From contig CAVRZD010000002.1 of the NCBI GenBank assembly GCA_963725645.1, positions 310,001 to 374,000 on the forward strand: a stretch of 64,000 bases of DNA, given 5' to 3'. Below are positions 26,815 through 34,968 of the stretch, piece by piece. The DNA is from JALYZC01 sp963725645 (lineage in GTDB: Bacteria > Actinomycetota > Thermoleophilia > Solirubrobacterales > Solirubrobacteraceae). The notes below the pieces were generated by a model. It was not told where the DNA came from and ran no database searches. It saw only the letters and a list, made by a program, of their open reading frames with translations. The translations under genes and the position numbers were made by a program. How positions within the stretch are numbered: position 1 is the stretch's first letter; every line of letters starts with the position of its first letter.

Positions 26815-28269
26815 CTACGTCGCGTCCCGTACGCGGCCGGCGCGATCCAGCCACGGGGCCAGCCCGCGCGCGTCCGACGCGGCCGTGATCTCGAGCACGG
26901 GACCGGCGCGCGACCACGCGATCAGGTTCATCGCGGTGAGGCGGTCGAGCATGAACTGCACGGCCTCGGCCTGGGCGCGGCTGCCGTAGCGGCGCGCGAC
27001 CGCGAACGCGTAACCGGTGCTCTCGATCGGCGCCGGGCTCGGGTCCGCGCCGAGCGTCTCGGCCGACTGCCGATCGATCGTGGCGTGCGCGACCTGGAGC
27101 GGCGGCGAGCCCGGAGCGATCGCCTGCACCCCGGCAACGAGGTAGCGCAGCGCGTCGAGCGCGGCCGGTCGCAGCAGCCGGTAGCGGTCGGCGGGCTCGC
27201 CGAGCCGACCGGCGAGGGCGGCGAGCTCGGGCGCCGGCGCGACGTGCGCGGTCGCCGGATTGGCCGGCAGCGGCTTCAGGGTCCCCGCGTCGCGTGCGTC
27301 CGCCAGCGCCCCCGGGTCGGCGAACGTGTCGGTCGACGCCGGCGGGTGGAGCGCGCGCGCCGCCGACGGCGCGGAGACCTGCAGGTCCGCGGCGCGTCCC
27401 AGCGCCCCGGGATCGCGCCGGTAGGCGCGCATGATGTCGCGGGCGGCGAGCAGCCGCCAGTAGTAGCTCGACGAGTCGTCGCCGAAGGTGGAGAGCCGGG
27501 CGGACGCGGCCGCGTGGCGCAGCGGCGTGGAGTCGAAGTACAGCTGCGTGTACGGCAGATCGGCGGCGGATGGACCGCCGAATGCGCCGATCACGCCGTC
27601 GAGGTTGCCGATGCCCATGTGGTAGGAGACGAAGGCCAGGTCCTCGCGGCCGAACTTCTCCCGCGCGATCTTCAGGTAGCGGGCGGTCGCGGCCAGCGCC
27701 TCGGCCGGGTCGAAGCGTTCGTCCACGCGACGGCGCTGGGCGCGCAGCCGCGCCGCGCGGCGGGCGGCGGCCCGCGCCTGCCGCGTGCCGGGGTCGCGCA
27801 TGGCGTCGCGGTCGGCGCGGGCGATGGCCACGAGCAGGCGCCGGCTGGCGACGGCGTCGACGTGCAGGTCCAGCAGGCTCGTCGCGGTGGAGGCCACGAT
27901 CTGGGTCAGCCCGGCGGCGCCGCGCGGGTCGCGCCTGCCGGCGATCACCTCCGGGCGCCCGCCGCTCTCGAGGAACACGAGCGCCTCGACCAGGTCGGGG
28001 TCGACGCCCGCGTCGGCGGCGGCGCGCTCGACGGCGGCGCGCCAGCGAGCGGTCCGTGCGGCCGTCGCCAGGACACCACCCGGGCTCTTGGCGTAGAGCA
28101 CGTGCGCCAGCCCCGCCGCGCCGCGGCGCTCGTAGTCCGTTCGCGCGCCCGACTGGTAGCGCAGCGGGTTCGGGACCGCTCCGGCGGGCGGCTCGTCGCG
28201 CCCGCCGCCACAGCCGCCGGCGAGCGCCGCAAGGGCGCAGAGCAGGAGAGGGATGGCCGCACGCCTCAC
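26815..28269 (-). CDS. Lytic transglycosylase-like lipoprotein (SLT domain)
   Basis: Encodes 484 residues from GTG 28269. A lipoprotein-type signal ends LAGGC (Cys20; the box is slightly atypical). The SLT domain has catalytic Glu101 in VFLESGG, RGAAGLTQI and later SYHMGIGN. The fold would cleave peptidoglycan glycan strands with anhydro-muramic acid formation. The C-terminal third (from about 330) is a separate unknown domain with ALRYLVAGV and AQAEAVQFMLDRL. It lies 45 bases from a divergent DNA methyltransferase, with a TAGCGT -10 box 9 bases upstream. Confidence 0.85.
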   Translation of the reverse strand: MRRAAIPLLLCALAALAGGCGGGRDEPPAGAVPNPLRYQSGARTDYERRGAAGLAHVLYAKSPGGVLATAARTARWRAAVERAAADAGVDPDLVEALVFLESGGRPEVIAGRRDPRGAAGLTQIVASTATSLLDLHVDAVASRRLLVAIARADRDAMRDPGTRQARAAARRAARLRAQRRRVDERFDPAEALAATARYLKIAREKFGREDLAFVSYHMGIGNLDGVIGAFGGPSAADLPYTQLYFDSTPLRHAAASARLSTFGDDSSSYYWRLLAARDIMRAYRRDPGALGRAADLQVSAPSAARALHPPASTDTFADPGALADARDAGTLKPLPANPATAHVAPAPELAALAGRLGEPADRYRLLRPAALDALRYLVAGVQAIAPGSPPLQVAHATIDRQSAETLGADPSPAPIESTGYAFAVARRYGSRAQAEAVQFMLDRLTAMNLIAWSRAGPVLEITAASDARGLAPWLDRAGRVRDAT

Positions 28270-28278
28270 CGCCGTGGC

Positions 28279-28307
28279 ACGCTACACGCCGGGCGGCGCG
28301 CTACGGT
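28279..28307. promoter_or_regulatory. Back-to-back leaderless -10 boxes
   Basis: On the minus strand TAGCGT (28279-28284) lies 9 bases before the transglycosylase GTG; on the plus strand TACGGT (28302-28307) lies 7 bases before the methyltransferase GTG. The whole divergent spacer is only 45 bases. Confidence 0.5.
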
Positions 28308-28314
28308 CGCCGGC

Positions 28315-29208
28315 GTGCGGGTCCTGCGCCAGCACGCGCTCAGCCGCCTGGACGCGATCGCCCTCGACGACGACCTCGTGATCGAGGCCGACAGCGCCGA
28401 CGCGCTCGGGCGCCTGCCCGACGGCGCCTTCGACCTCATCTACATCGACCCGCCGTTCAACACCGGCCGCCGGCGGGAGCACCGCCGCCTGCGCACGGTG
28501 CGCGCCGGAAGCGGCGGCGACCGCACGGGCTTCGGCGGCCGGCGCTACCGGTCGCGACTGCTGTCCGCGATCGCCTACGACGACGAGTTCGGCGACTACC
28601 TCGGCTTCCTCGAACCGCGGCTGCGGCGAGCCCGCGAGCTGCTCGCCGAGCACGGCACGCTGTACTTCCACATCGACTACCGCGAGGCGCACTACTGCAA
28701 GCTGCTGCTCGACGAGCTGTTCGGCCGGGAGTGCTTCCTCAACGAGCTGATCTGGGCCTACGACTACGGCGGCAAGCCCAGGAACCGCTGGCCGGCCAAG
28801 CACGACACGATCCTCGTGTACGTCCGCGACCCGGCGCGCCGCTGGTTCGACGCCGCCGCGGTCGAGCGCGAGCCCTACATGGCGCCCGGCCTCGTGAGCG
28901 CCGAGAAGGCCGCGCGCGGCAAGATGCCGACCGACGTGATCTGGCACACGATCGTGCCGACCAACGGGCGCGAGCGCACCGGGTACCCGACGCAGAAGCC
29001 CGAGGGCCTCGTGCGCCGCTTCGTCTCCGCGTCCTCGCGCCCCGGGGGATGGTGCCTCGACTTCTTCGCCGGCTCCGGCACCCTCGGGTCGGTGTGCGCG
29101 GCGCTCGACCGCCGCTTCGTACTGGTGGACTCGGCGCCGGAGGCAGTCGCCGTGATGCTCGAGCGACTCGGGGCCGGCGGCTCCAAACACGATACGGTCG
29201 CGTCATGA
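28315..29208 (+). CDS. DNA methyltransferase, N4-cytosine/N6-adenine, beta-type motif order
   Basis: Encodes 297 residues from GTG 28315. Catalytic motif IV is IDPPFNTG (Asp45-Phe48) near the N-terminus and the AdoMet-binding motif I, DFFAGSGT at 249-256, is near the C-terminus, the motif order of beta-class amino-methyltransferases. DPPF with the following NTG favours N6-adenine. No restriction endonuclease gene is nearby, so it appears to be a solitary enzyme, which may mark DNA for regulation or protect against restriction. The next gene overlaps its stop (ATGA). Confidence 0.88.
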   Translation: MRVLRQHALSRLDAIALDDDLVIEADSADALGRLPDGAFDLIYIDPPFNTGRRREHRRLRTVRAGSGGDRTGFGGRRYRSRLLSAIAYDDEFGDYLGFLEPRLRRARELLAEHGTLYFHIDYREAHYCKLLLDELFGRECFLNELIWAYDYGGKPRNRWPAKHDTILVYVRDPARRWFDAAAVEREPYMAPGLVSAEKAARGKMPTDVIWHTIVPTNGRERTGYPTQKPEGLVRRFVSASSRPGGWCLDFFAGSGTLGSVCAALDRRFVLVDSAPEAVAVMLERLGAGGSKHDTVAS

Positions 29209-29504
29209 AGCTCTACGTCTGCTACGGCACGTTCACGAAGACCCCGCGCCCGGGCGGTCACCCGTGCGGCAACGCCAATCGCGCGCTGCGGGAGGCCGGC
29301 CACGACCCGGAGGTCGTCAAGTCCTACGGGCTCGGCGTGCTCCCCGACTTCCTCAACCAGACGCGCGGGCGCAAGGAGGTCAAGCGCCTCACCGGCAAGT
29401 ACTGGGTGCCCGTGCTGGTGCTCGACGACGGCGAGGTCGTCGCCGGGTCGGACAAGATCGTCGCGTGGGCCGAGGCGAACCCGAAGGTGGAGACGTCGGC
29501 CTGA
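29205..29504 (+). CDS. Glutaredoxin/GST N-terminal-domain protein
   Basis: Encodes 99 residues of thioredoxin fold: MKLYVCYGTFTKTP start, an HPCGNANRALREAG helix-1 site with one Cys after a His-Pro pair, the cis-Pro strand YWVPVLVLDDGEVV and the DKIVAWAE helix. It resembles the N-terminal domain of glutathione S-transferases but lacks the second domain and has a single Cys at the helix, so its thiol partner is unknown. ATG 29205 overlaps the methyltransferase stop, yet TACGGT at 29193-29198 offers its own leaderless promoter. Confidence 0.78.
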   Translation: MKLYVCYGTFTKTPRPGGHPCGNANRALREAGHDPEVVKSYGLGVLPDFLNQTRGRKEVKRLTGKYWVPVLVLDDGEVVAGSDKIVAWAEANPKVETSA

Positions 29505-29507
29505 CGG

Positions 29508-31088
29508 CTAGTGGAGCACCTGCAGCGTGAGGTGCTCGTCCAGGATCGCGACGCAGCGCGGATCGAACTGCGTGCCGGCGTTCCGGCGCAACTCCGCGAG
29601 CGCGTCGTCGTGCGACAGCGCCCGGCGGTAGGGCCGGTCGCTGGCCATCGCGTCGAACGCATCGGCGACGAGCAGGATGCGGGAGGCCAGCGGGATCGCC
29701 TCCCCCGAGAGCCCGTCCGGGTACCCCGAGCCGTCCCAGTGCTCGTGGGCGTGGCGGATCCACGGCACGATCGGCTGCAGGCTGGCGATACGGGCGATGA
29801 TGGCCGCGCCCGTCTCCGGGTGTTTGGCGACCTCCGCGAACTCGGCCGGCGTGAGCGGGCCGCGCTTGCGGAGGATGTGGTCCGGCACGGACACCTTGCC
29901 GACGTCGTGGAGCATGGCGGCCATGCGCAGCAGGCCCAGCTCCGTCTGGGACCAGCCCAGCTCGGCGGCGATCGCCGCGGCGTACTCGGCCACCGCGCTC
30001 GAGTGCTCGTGGTGGCTCGCCATGCGCGCGTCCACGGCGTGCGCGAGGGCGGCCGCCCAGCCGAGGTCCTGCGTCGCCCCGTCGCGCCCGTCGCCACGCC
30101 CGTGCTTGGCCTCGTAGAGCCTTGCGTCCGCCTGGAAGAAGAGCCCCTCGCGATCGCCGGCGTCCTGCGGGAAGGTGGTGACGCCGATCGATGCCGACAC
30201 GCGCTCGCCCAGTGCGCGGGTGAGGCGTGCCGCCGCGGTCGCCGCGCCGGTCGCGCTCACGCCGGGCAGCAGGACGGCGAACTCGTCGCCGCCGAGCCGT
30301 CCGACGTCGTCGTGGGTGCGGACCACGCCCTGCATCGTGCTGACCGTCCAGCGCAGGAGGTCGTCGCCGGCGGGATGGCCGTGGGCGTCGTTGATCGCCT
30401 TGAAGTCGTCGAGGTCGAATACGACCAGGCCGAGCGGGAGACCCGCGCGGGACGCGGCCGCGAGCTCGGCGTCGAGGCGCTCCTCGAGCCCGCGCCGGTT
30501 CAGCGCGCCGGTGAGCGGGTCGGTGCGGGACACGCGCGCCAGACGGCGCCGATGTTCGTCCTGGTTGGACGCCGCCCAGGCACAGAGCACGGTGGAGATG
30601 GCCATGGCGCCGGCGAACGCACACACGTACCCGGGGTAGGAGGGCCCGGTGAGCGCGTCGAGTGCGAGGAACGACAGCACGTCGAGCGCGCCGACCGCGA
30701 CCACGGCCCACAGCGGATAGGACACCGCCGCGAACAGCACGGGGATGAGGAGCGCGAGGGCGAGCGGGCTGCGAGCACCGCCGTCGAAGCCCGCGAGCGC
30801 GGCGACGAGCAGGATCTGGAACACGCTCCAGGTGAGGAAGAACAGGTCGCGGCGACGGTCGCGCACGATCCGGTCCGTCGGCAGCAGCGCGACCACCACG
30901 CTGCTCGCGACGCCGATCGCGAGCAGGATGCCGATCTCCGTTCGGTGCGGCTGGTGGAGGGTCGCGACCGCGTACGCCGCGTCGGCCGCACACATACCGA
31001 GCATGACTCGGACGCCGATCGCGATGCTCGAGAGCCTCAGGGCGGCACCCGAGACGTCCGCGATGGCAGGGGATCGCGAACTTGCCAC
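29508..31088 (-). CDS. Membrane GGDEF plus HD-GYP protein (c-di-GMP turnover)
   Basis: Encodes 526 residues from GTG 31088, with GAGG a few bases upstream. Six hydrophobic helices (about 18-172) form a membrane sensor. A GGDEF domain follows with the intact active site GGDEF at 266-270 and an inhibitory RxxD (RTHD 257-260) five residues before it. An HD-GYP-type phosphodiesterase domain has HD at 394-395, the HHEH segment near 359-362 and HEHWDGSGYP at 448-457. Both synthesis and breakdown domains look catalytically competent. Input signal unknown. It converges on the GST-like gene with a 3-base gap. Confidence 0.92.
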   Translation of the reverse strand: MASSRSPAIADVSGAALRLSSIAIGVRVMLGMCAADAAYAVATLHQPHRTEIGILLAIGVASSVVVALLPTDRIVRDRRRDLFFLTWSVFQILLVAALAGFDGGARSPLALALLIPVLFAAVSYPLWAVVAVGALDVLSFLALDALTGPSYPGYVCAFAGAMAISTVLCAWAASNQDEHRRRLARVSRTDPLTGALNRRGLEERLDAELAAASRAGLPLGLVVFDLDDFKAINDAHGHPAGDDLLRWTVSTMQGVVRTHDDVGRLGGDEFAVLLPGVSATGAATAAARLTRALGERVSASIGVTTFPQDAGDREGLFFQADARLYEAKHGRGDGRDGATQDLGWAAALAHAVDARMASHHEHSSAVAEYAAAIAAELGWSQTELGLLRMAAMLHDVGKVSVPDHILRKRGPLTPAEFAEVAKHPETGAAIIARIASLQPIVPWIRHAHEHWDGSGYPDGLSGEAIPLASRILLVADAFDAMASDRPYRRALSHDDALAELRRNAGTQFDPRCVAILDEHLTLQVLH

Positions 31089-31120
31089 GGGAACCTCATC
31101 GGTTCGCCCGGTTTCCGGCC

Positions 31121-31813
31121 TTAGCTGGGGGTTTCTCCCTGGACGCCCCGCTCGAGGGCGGGCAGGCCGCCGGCGGCCAGCGCGCCGAGCGCGCGGCCGA
31201 GCACCTCCGGGGTCCAGTCGCGGTCCTCGGTCAGCAGCGCACGGGCGCCGGCCTCGGCGACCCCGACCAGCGCGTGCGCGACCAGCGGCGCGGTGCCCTT
31301 CGCGTCGACGCCGGGGCGATGGCGCCGCAGCCACTCCGTCACGAGCACCGTGATCGCGTTCACCTGGTCCCGCCGCCCGGTGCGGATGTGCCGCGCCACC
31401 GCGGCGTTTGCGCCCCCCTCCCCGAGGAAGATCACCCGGTAGGCCTCGGGCGAATCGGCCACCGCGCGCAGGAACGCCGTCAGCGCGTCGCCGAGCAGCT
31501 GCTCGGCATCGTCGCGGTCCGCCTCGCTCGGAAGCGCCGCGGCGATCTGGCCCAGCACCCGCGTCTCCTCCCGCCGCAGCAGCGCGGTGAACAGCTCCTC
31601 CTTGCTGGCGAAGCAGTCGTACACGACCGGCTTGCTGACGCCGGCGGCCCGGGCCACCGCCTCCATCGACGTGCCGTCGTAACCGTGCTCGAGGAACAGC
31701 TCGAAGGCCGCGTCGAGGACCAGGGGGCGCCGTCGCTCGGGGCCGAGGTGCGCGGCGCGTCCGCGCCGTGGCGGGGCGTGGGAGGCGGACGGGGTCGGTG
31801 GGGTTGCACGCAT
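31121..31813 (-). CDS. TetR-family transcriptional regulator
   Basis: Encodes 230 residues. After a Pro/Arg-rich start comes a standard TetR helix-turn-helix: LDAAFELFLEHGYDGTSM, then AVARAAGVSKPVVYDCFASK. The ligand domain is divergent, as usual. ATG 31813 lies 4 bases from the first of two palindromic sites shared with the divergent SCP2 gene, so autoregulation and control of SCP2 are strongly suggested. Confidence 0.92.
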   Translation of the reverse strand: MRATPPTPSASHAPPRRGRAAHLGPERRRPLVLDAAFELFLEHGYDGTSMEAVARAAGVSKPVVYDCFASKEELFTALLRREETRVLGQIAAALPSEADRDDAEQLLGDALTAFLRAVADSPEAYRVIFLGEGGANAAVARHIRTGRRDQVNAITVLVTEWLRRHRPGVDAKGTAPLVAHALVGVAEAGARALLTEDRDWTPEVLGRALGALAAGGLPALERGVQGETPS

Positions 31814-31816
31814 TTC

Positions 31817-31857
31817 CTACCCATGGTAGCTTCCCGTCAAGTTCCTACTCCCGGTAG
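31817..31857. promoter_or_regulatory. Twin TetR operators
   Basis: Two near-identical palindromes, CTACCCATGGTAG (31817-31829) and CTACTCCCGGTAG (31845-31857), are spaced 28 bases centre to centre, each preceded by TTC and followed by C. They lie between divergent tetR and SCP2 genes. Confidence 0.75.
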
Positions 31858-31878
31858 CAAACAGGAGGAGCACCAGAG

Positions 31879-32337
31879 ATGACCGAGGACGAGGGCACCG
31901 CCGCCATGCAGGGGGTCGACGAGGCGCAGCTCGTGCAGATCGTCGCGGGCGCGACCGACCAGCAGCTCGAGGAGCTGATGGCCTCCGAAGCGCGCAAGGA
32001 CATCCTCGACGACATCTTCCGCCGCATGGCCGACCACGTCGACGGGGACCGTGCGCGCGACGTCACGACCGTCCTGCACTGGAAGATCTATGACCACCCC
32101 GAGGGCGGCTACGACCACTACGAGGTCGTGCTCGAGGGCGGCACGTGCATCGTCAGCGAGAGCCCGGGCCGGGAACCGGCGATCACGCTCAAGCTCAAGC
32201 CGGCCGACTTCCTCAAGCTGGTCAGCGGCAGCGCGTCGGGTCCGACGATGTTCATGATGGGCAAGCTCAAGCTCGAGGGCGACGTGATGCTCGCGTCGCG
32301 GCTGACCTCGATGTTCCGCATCCCCAGGGCCGGATAG
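31879..32337 (+). CDS. SCP2 sterol-carrier-domain protein
   Basis: Encodes 152 residues with a good AGGAGG (31862-31868) before ATG 31879. After a helical start, the SCP2 fold is recognisable: WKIYDHPEGGYDHYEVVL, SPGREPAITLKLKPADFLKL and MMGKLKLEGDVMLASRLTSMF, the hallmark lipid-binding core. Such proteins bind fatty acyl-CoAs or sterol-like lipids. TetR control through the twin operators suggests induction by a lipid ligand (inference). Confidence 0.87.
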   Translation: MTEDEGTAAMQGVDEAQLVQIVAGATDQQLEELMASEARKDILDDIFRRMADHVDGDRARDVTTVLHWKIYDHPEGGYDHYEVVLEGGTCIVSESPGREPAITLKLKPADFLKLVSGSASGPTMFMMGKLKLEGDVMLASRLTSMFRIPRAG

Positions 32338-32421
32338 CGGCACGGAGCGGCGCGGCCGGACGCCGCGCCGCGTTACGCTCTCCCACGGGAGGGCACGGGA
32401 GCGGCGCGAGGCGAGATCGGG

Positions 32422-33690
32422 ATGGATTCGGACACCCTCGCGCTGCTCACGATCCCGCTGTTCTCAGGCGCCATCGGCTACCTGACGAACTGGAGCGGAG
32501 TGTGGATGCTGTTCTACCCCGTGCGCTTCGCCGGCGTCCGCTTCCCCGGTCTGCGGCCGCTGGCCGGCCTGCTGCCGCGGCGGATCCAGCAGATCCCCGG
32601 CGTGATGCAGGGCGGCGTGGGCTGGCAGGGAATCCTTCCCTCGCGGGCGGCCAAGATGGGGAGCATCGCGGTGGACAAGGGGATCGCCAAGCTCGGCAGC
32701 CCGGCCGACTTCTACGAGCAGCTCGAGCCAGACGCGATCGCGGAGCACATCCTCGCGACGGCGCGCGGCGACATGCGCGACGTGGTCGAGCGGATCATGG
32801 AGCGCGAGCACCCGCGGCTGTGGCGCGACGTTCCGCCGCGGGTCCGCGAGACGGTGCACGAGCGCGTCCAGCGCCAGCTTCCCGAGATCGTGCACACGGT
32901 GACCGACGAGATCGGCGCGAACATCGACCAGCTCCTCGACGTCAAGCTCATGGTGATCCGGCAGATGGAGGCCAACCCGGCGCTGGTCAACCGCATCTTC
33001 CTCGAGGTCGGGCGGCGCGAGCTTCGCTTCATCATCAACTTCGGCTTCCTGTTCGGGTTCGTCCTCGGCATCCCGATGGTGTTCATCACACAGGCCGTGC
33101 CCTACTGGTGGGTGCTGCCGCTGGGGGGCATCGTGATCGGCTACGCGACCAACTGGCTGGCGCTCTGGATGATCTTCGAGCCGATCGAGCCGCGCAGGAT
33201 CGGGCCGTTCCGGCTCCAGGGCCTGTTCCTGCGCCGCCAGCCGGAGGCCTCGGACGTGTACGCCGGGATCATCGCCGACGACATCGTCACCCTCTCGAAC
33301 ATCGGGGAGGAGCTCCTTCGCGGCCCGCGCTCCGACCGCACCCGCCAGATGATCGAGACCGCGATGCACCCCGCGGTGGACCGCGCGGTGGGCGTCGCGC
33401 AGCCCGCCGTGCGGGTCGCCGTGGGGGCGCGCGAGTACGACGCGATCCGCGCGTCCGTCGCCGTCGAGGCCGTGGACTACACGATGACGCCGCTGACCGA
33501 CCCGGAGTTCAACCGCCGCCAGAGCGCGGCCGTGCGCACGCTCATCGCCGCCCGGATGCGGGAGCTGCCGGCGCGGGACTTCGCGGAGATGCTGCGCTCG
33601 GCGATGCGCGAGGATGAGTGGCTGCTGCTGCTGCACGGCGCGGTCCTCGGCTTCGGCGCCGGCCTGCTGCACCTGCTGATCTTCGGATGA
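32422..33690 (+). CDS. DUF445 membrane protein
   Basis: Encodes 422 residues of the DUF445 family. Hydrophobic helices at the N-terminus (LLTIPLFSGAIGYLTNWSGVWMLF is split by the conserved GYLTNW) and again near 200-250 (GGIVIGYATNWLALWMIF), plus a terminal helix, place a large helical domain between membrane segments. The twin GY.TNW.A motifs are diagnostic. Function is unknown; family members are widespread envelope proteins. The next gene follows by 4 bases, suggesting an operon. Confidence 0.88.
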   Translation: MDSDTLALLTIPLFSGAIGYLTNWSGVWMLFYPVRFAGVRFPGLRPLAGLLPRRIQQIPGVMQGGVGWQGILPSRAAKMGSIAVDKGIAKLGSPADFYEQLEPDAIAEHILATARGDMRDVVERIMEREHPRLWRDVPPRVRETVHERVQRQLPEIVHTVTDEIGANIDQLLDVKLMVIRQMEANPALVNRIFLEVGRRELRFIINFGFLFGFVLGIPMVFITQAVPYWWVLPLGGIVIGYATNWLALWMIFEPIEPRRIGPFRLQGLFLRRQPEASDVYAGIIADDIVTLSNIGEELLRGPRSDRTRQMIETAMHPAVDRAVGVAQPAVRVAVGAREYDAIRASVAVEAVDYTMTPLTDPEFNRRQSAAVRTLIAARMRELPARDFAEMLRSAMREDEWLLLLHGAVLGFGAGLLHLLIFG

Positions 33691-33694
33691 GGCC

Positions 33695-34522
33695 ATGAGC
33701 GACGACCACCAGGACAACGGAACCCCGGACGACCTGCTGCGGGCCGCCCCCGGGCTCGCCCGGATCGCGGGCGAGGCGTGGTGGCGCACGGCCGAGTGGA
33801 CGGTCGACACCTCGCTGCGCTCGAGCTCGCGGGTCCTGCGCGCCGCGCTGTCCGGTCAGGCTCCGGCCGACTTGTTCTCGGCGACGGGCGCCGACGTGCG
33901 CGCCTACGTGCGCCGCCTGCTCGGTATCGCCGAGGCGGAGCAGGGGGAGGAGTCCGACGAGCCCGCGGGACGTCGGCCGGTCGCGGAGGACGACACGTCC
34001 GCCGCGGCCCTGCGCGACCGCGGCGCCGACCTGCTGCGCCGTTCGGCCGACGTCGACCTCGACGAGGACACGCATCCCGCCTACGCGCGGATCCTCTCCG
34101 AGCTCGCCCCGGACGAGGGCCGCATCCTGCGCCTGCTCGCGCTCGGCGGGCCGCAGGCGGCCGTGGACGTGCGCACGGCCAGGCCGCTCAACATCGGCTC
34201 CCAGCTCGTCGCTCCGGGCCTGAGCATGATCGGCGCCGAGGCTGGCTGCCGGTACGTCGAGCGCGTGCACGCCTACCTGAACAACCTCTACCGGCTGGGA
34301 CTGGTCTGGTTCTCGCGCGAGCCGCTCCCGGACCCGCTCAGCTACCAGGTGCTCGAGGCGCAGCCGGAGGTCATCGCCGCGCGGCGGGCCGCGGGCCGCG
34401 GGCGCACCGTGCGCCGCACGATCCATCTCACCCCGTTCGGGACCGACTTCTGCGAGATGTGCCTGCCGATCCGGACCGCGGAGCTCGACGCCCTGCCGGG
34501 CGATCAAGCGGTTTCCGACTAG
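33695..34522 (+). CDS. Abi-alpha/DUF4393-like protein
   Basis: Encodes 275 residues. The central part with HPAYARILSELAPDEGRILR and the later YLNNLYRLGLVWFSREPL resembles the DUF4393 (Abi-alpha) family, named after lactococcal abortive-infection proteins but common in chromosomes as housekeeping-like genes. The N-terminal 80 residues are helical and contain WWRTAEW. It is cotranscribed with the DUF445 gene, so a membrane-stress role is as likely as phage defence. No phage or other defence gene is adjacent. Confidence 0.65.
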   Translation: MSDDHQDNGTPDDLLRAAPGLARIAGEAWWRTAEWTVDTSLRSSSRVLRAALSGQAPADLFSATGADVRAYVRRLLGIAEAEQGEESDEPAGRRPVAEDDTSAAALRDRGADLLRRSADVDLDEDTHPAYARILSELAPDEGRILRLLALGGPQAAVDVRTARPLNIGSQLVAPGLSMIGAEAGCRYVERVHAYLNNLYRLGLVWFSREPLPDPLSYQVLEAQPEVIAARRAAGRGRTVRRTIHLTPFGTDFCEMCLPIRTAELDALPGDQAVSD

Positions 34523-34567
34523 CGCGCGCTGCTTCGATCGGCGAAGCGCTGGAGTACGCTCCGGCCG

Positions 34568-34912
34568 ATGCCCACCCCGGCACCCGGCAAGCCGGTCCGC
34601 GGCTCTCATACCGGCGAGCCGATCATGGCCCTGCTCGACCTCCTCGGGCGGCGCTGGGCGCTGCGGGTGATCTGGGAGCTGCGGTCGGACCAGCTTTCGT
34701 TCCGCGGCCTGCAGGAGCGCTGTGCCGGCATGTCCTCGAGCGTGCTCAACGACCGGCTGCGAGAGCTTCGCGACGCCGGGATCGTCGAGCTCGCCCCCGG
34801 CGGCTATGAGCTCACGAAGGAGGGCCACGCCCTGCTCGCGGCCTACGGACCGCTGCACGAATGGGCGCGGCGGTGGGCGAGGCGCGTGCAGCGCCGCGAC
34901 CGGAAGGCGTGA
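34568..34912 (+). CDS. HxlR-family winged-helix regulator
   Basis: Encodes 114 residues. The domain IMALLDLLGRRWALRVIWEL, SFRGLQERCAGMSSSVLNDRL and YELTKEGHALLAA follows the HxlR pattern closely. TACGCT (34555-34560) 7 bases before ATG 34568 is a leaderless -10 box. The cytochrome P450 gene starts 57 bases downstream in the same direction and is the likely target or partner. Confidence 0.9.
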   Translation: MPTPAPGKPVRGSHTGEPIMALLDLLGRRWALRVIWELRSDQLSFRGLQERCAGMSSSVLNDRLRELRDAGIVELAPGGYELTKEGHALLAAYGPLHEWARRWARRVQRRDRKA

Positions 34913-34968
34913 CAAAACCATCGCACGCATTGACGGCGCCATGTGCGAGCTGCCACATTGACCACGAA

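Noticed and set aside
26311..28314. Very long plus-strand open frame ahead of the methyltransferase
   Set aside because: It is antisense to the pyrophosphatase and transglycosylase genes and its translation is Arg/Gly/His-rich without any family pattern; only the part from 28315 is real.
33695..34522. Abi-alpha-like gene as part of a phage defence island
   Set aside because: It lies in the backbone with DUF445 and regulator genes, with normal GC and no mobile or defence neighbours, so the family name alone is not enough.
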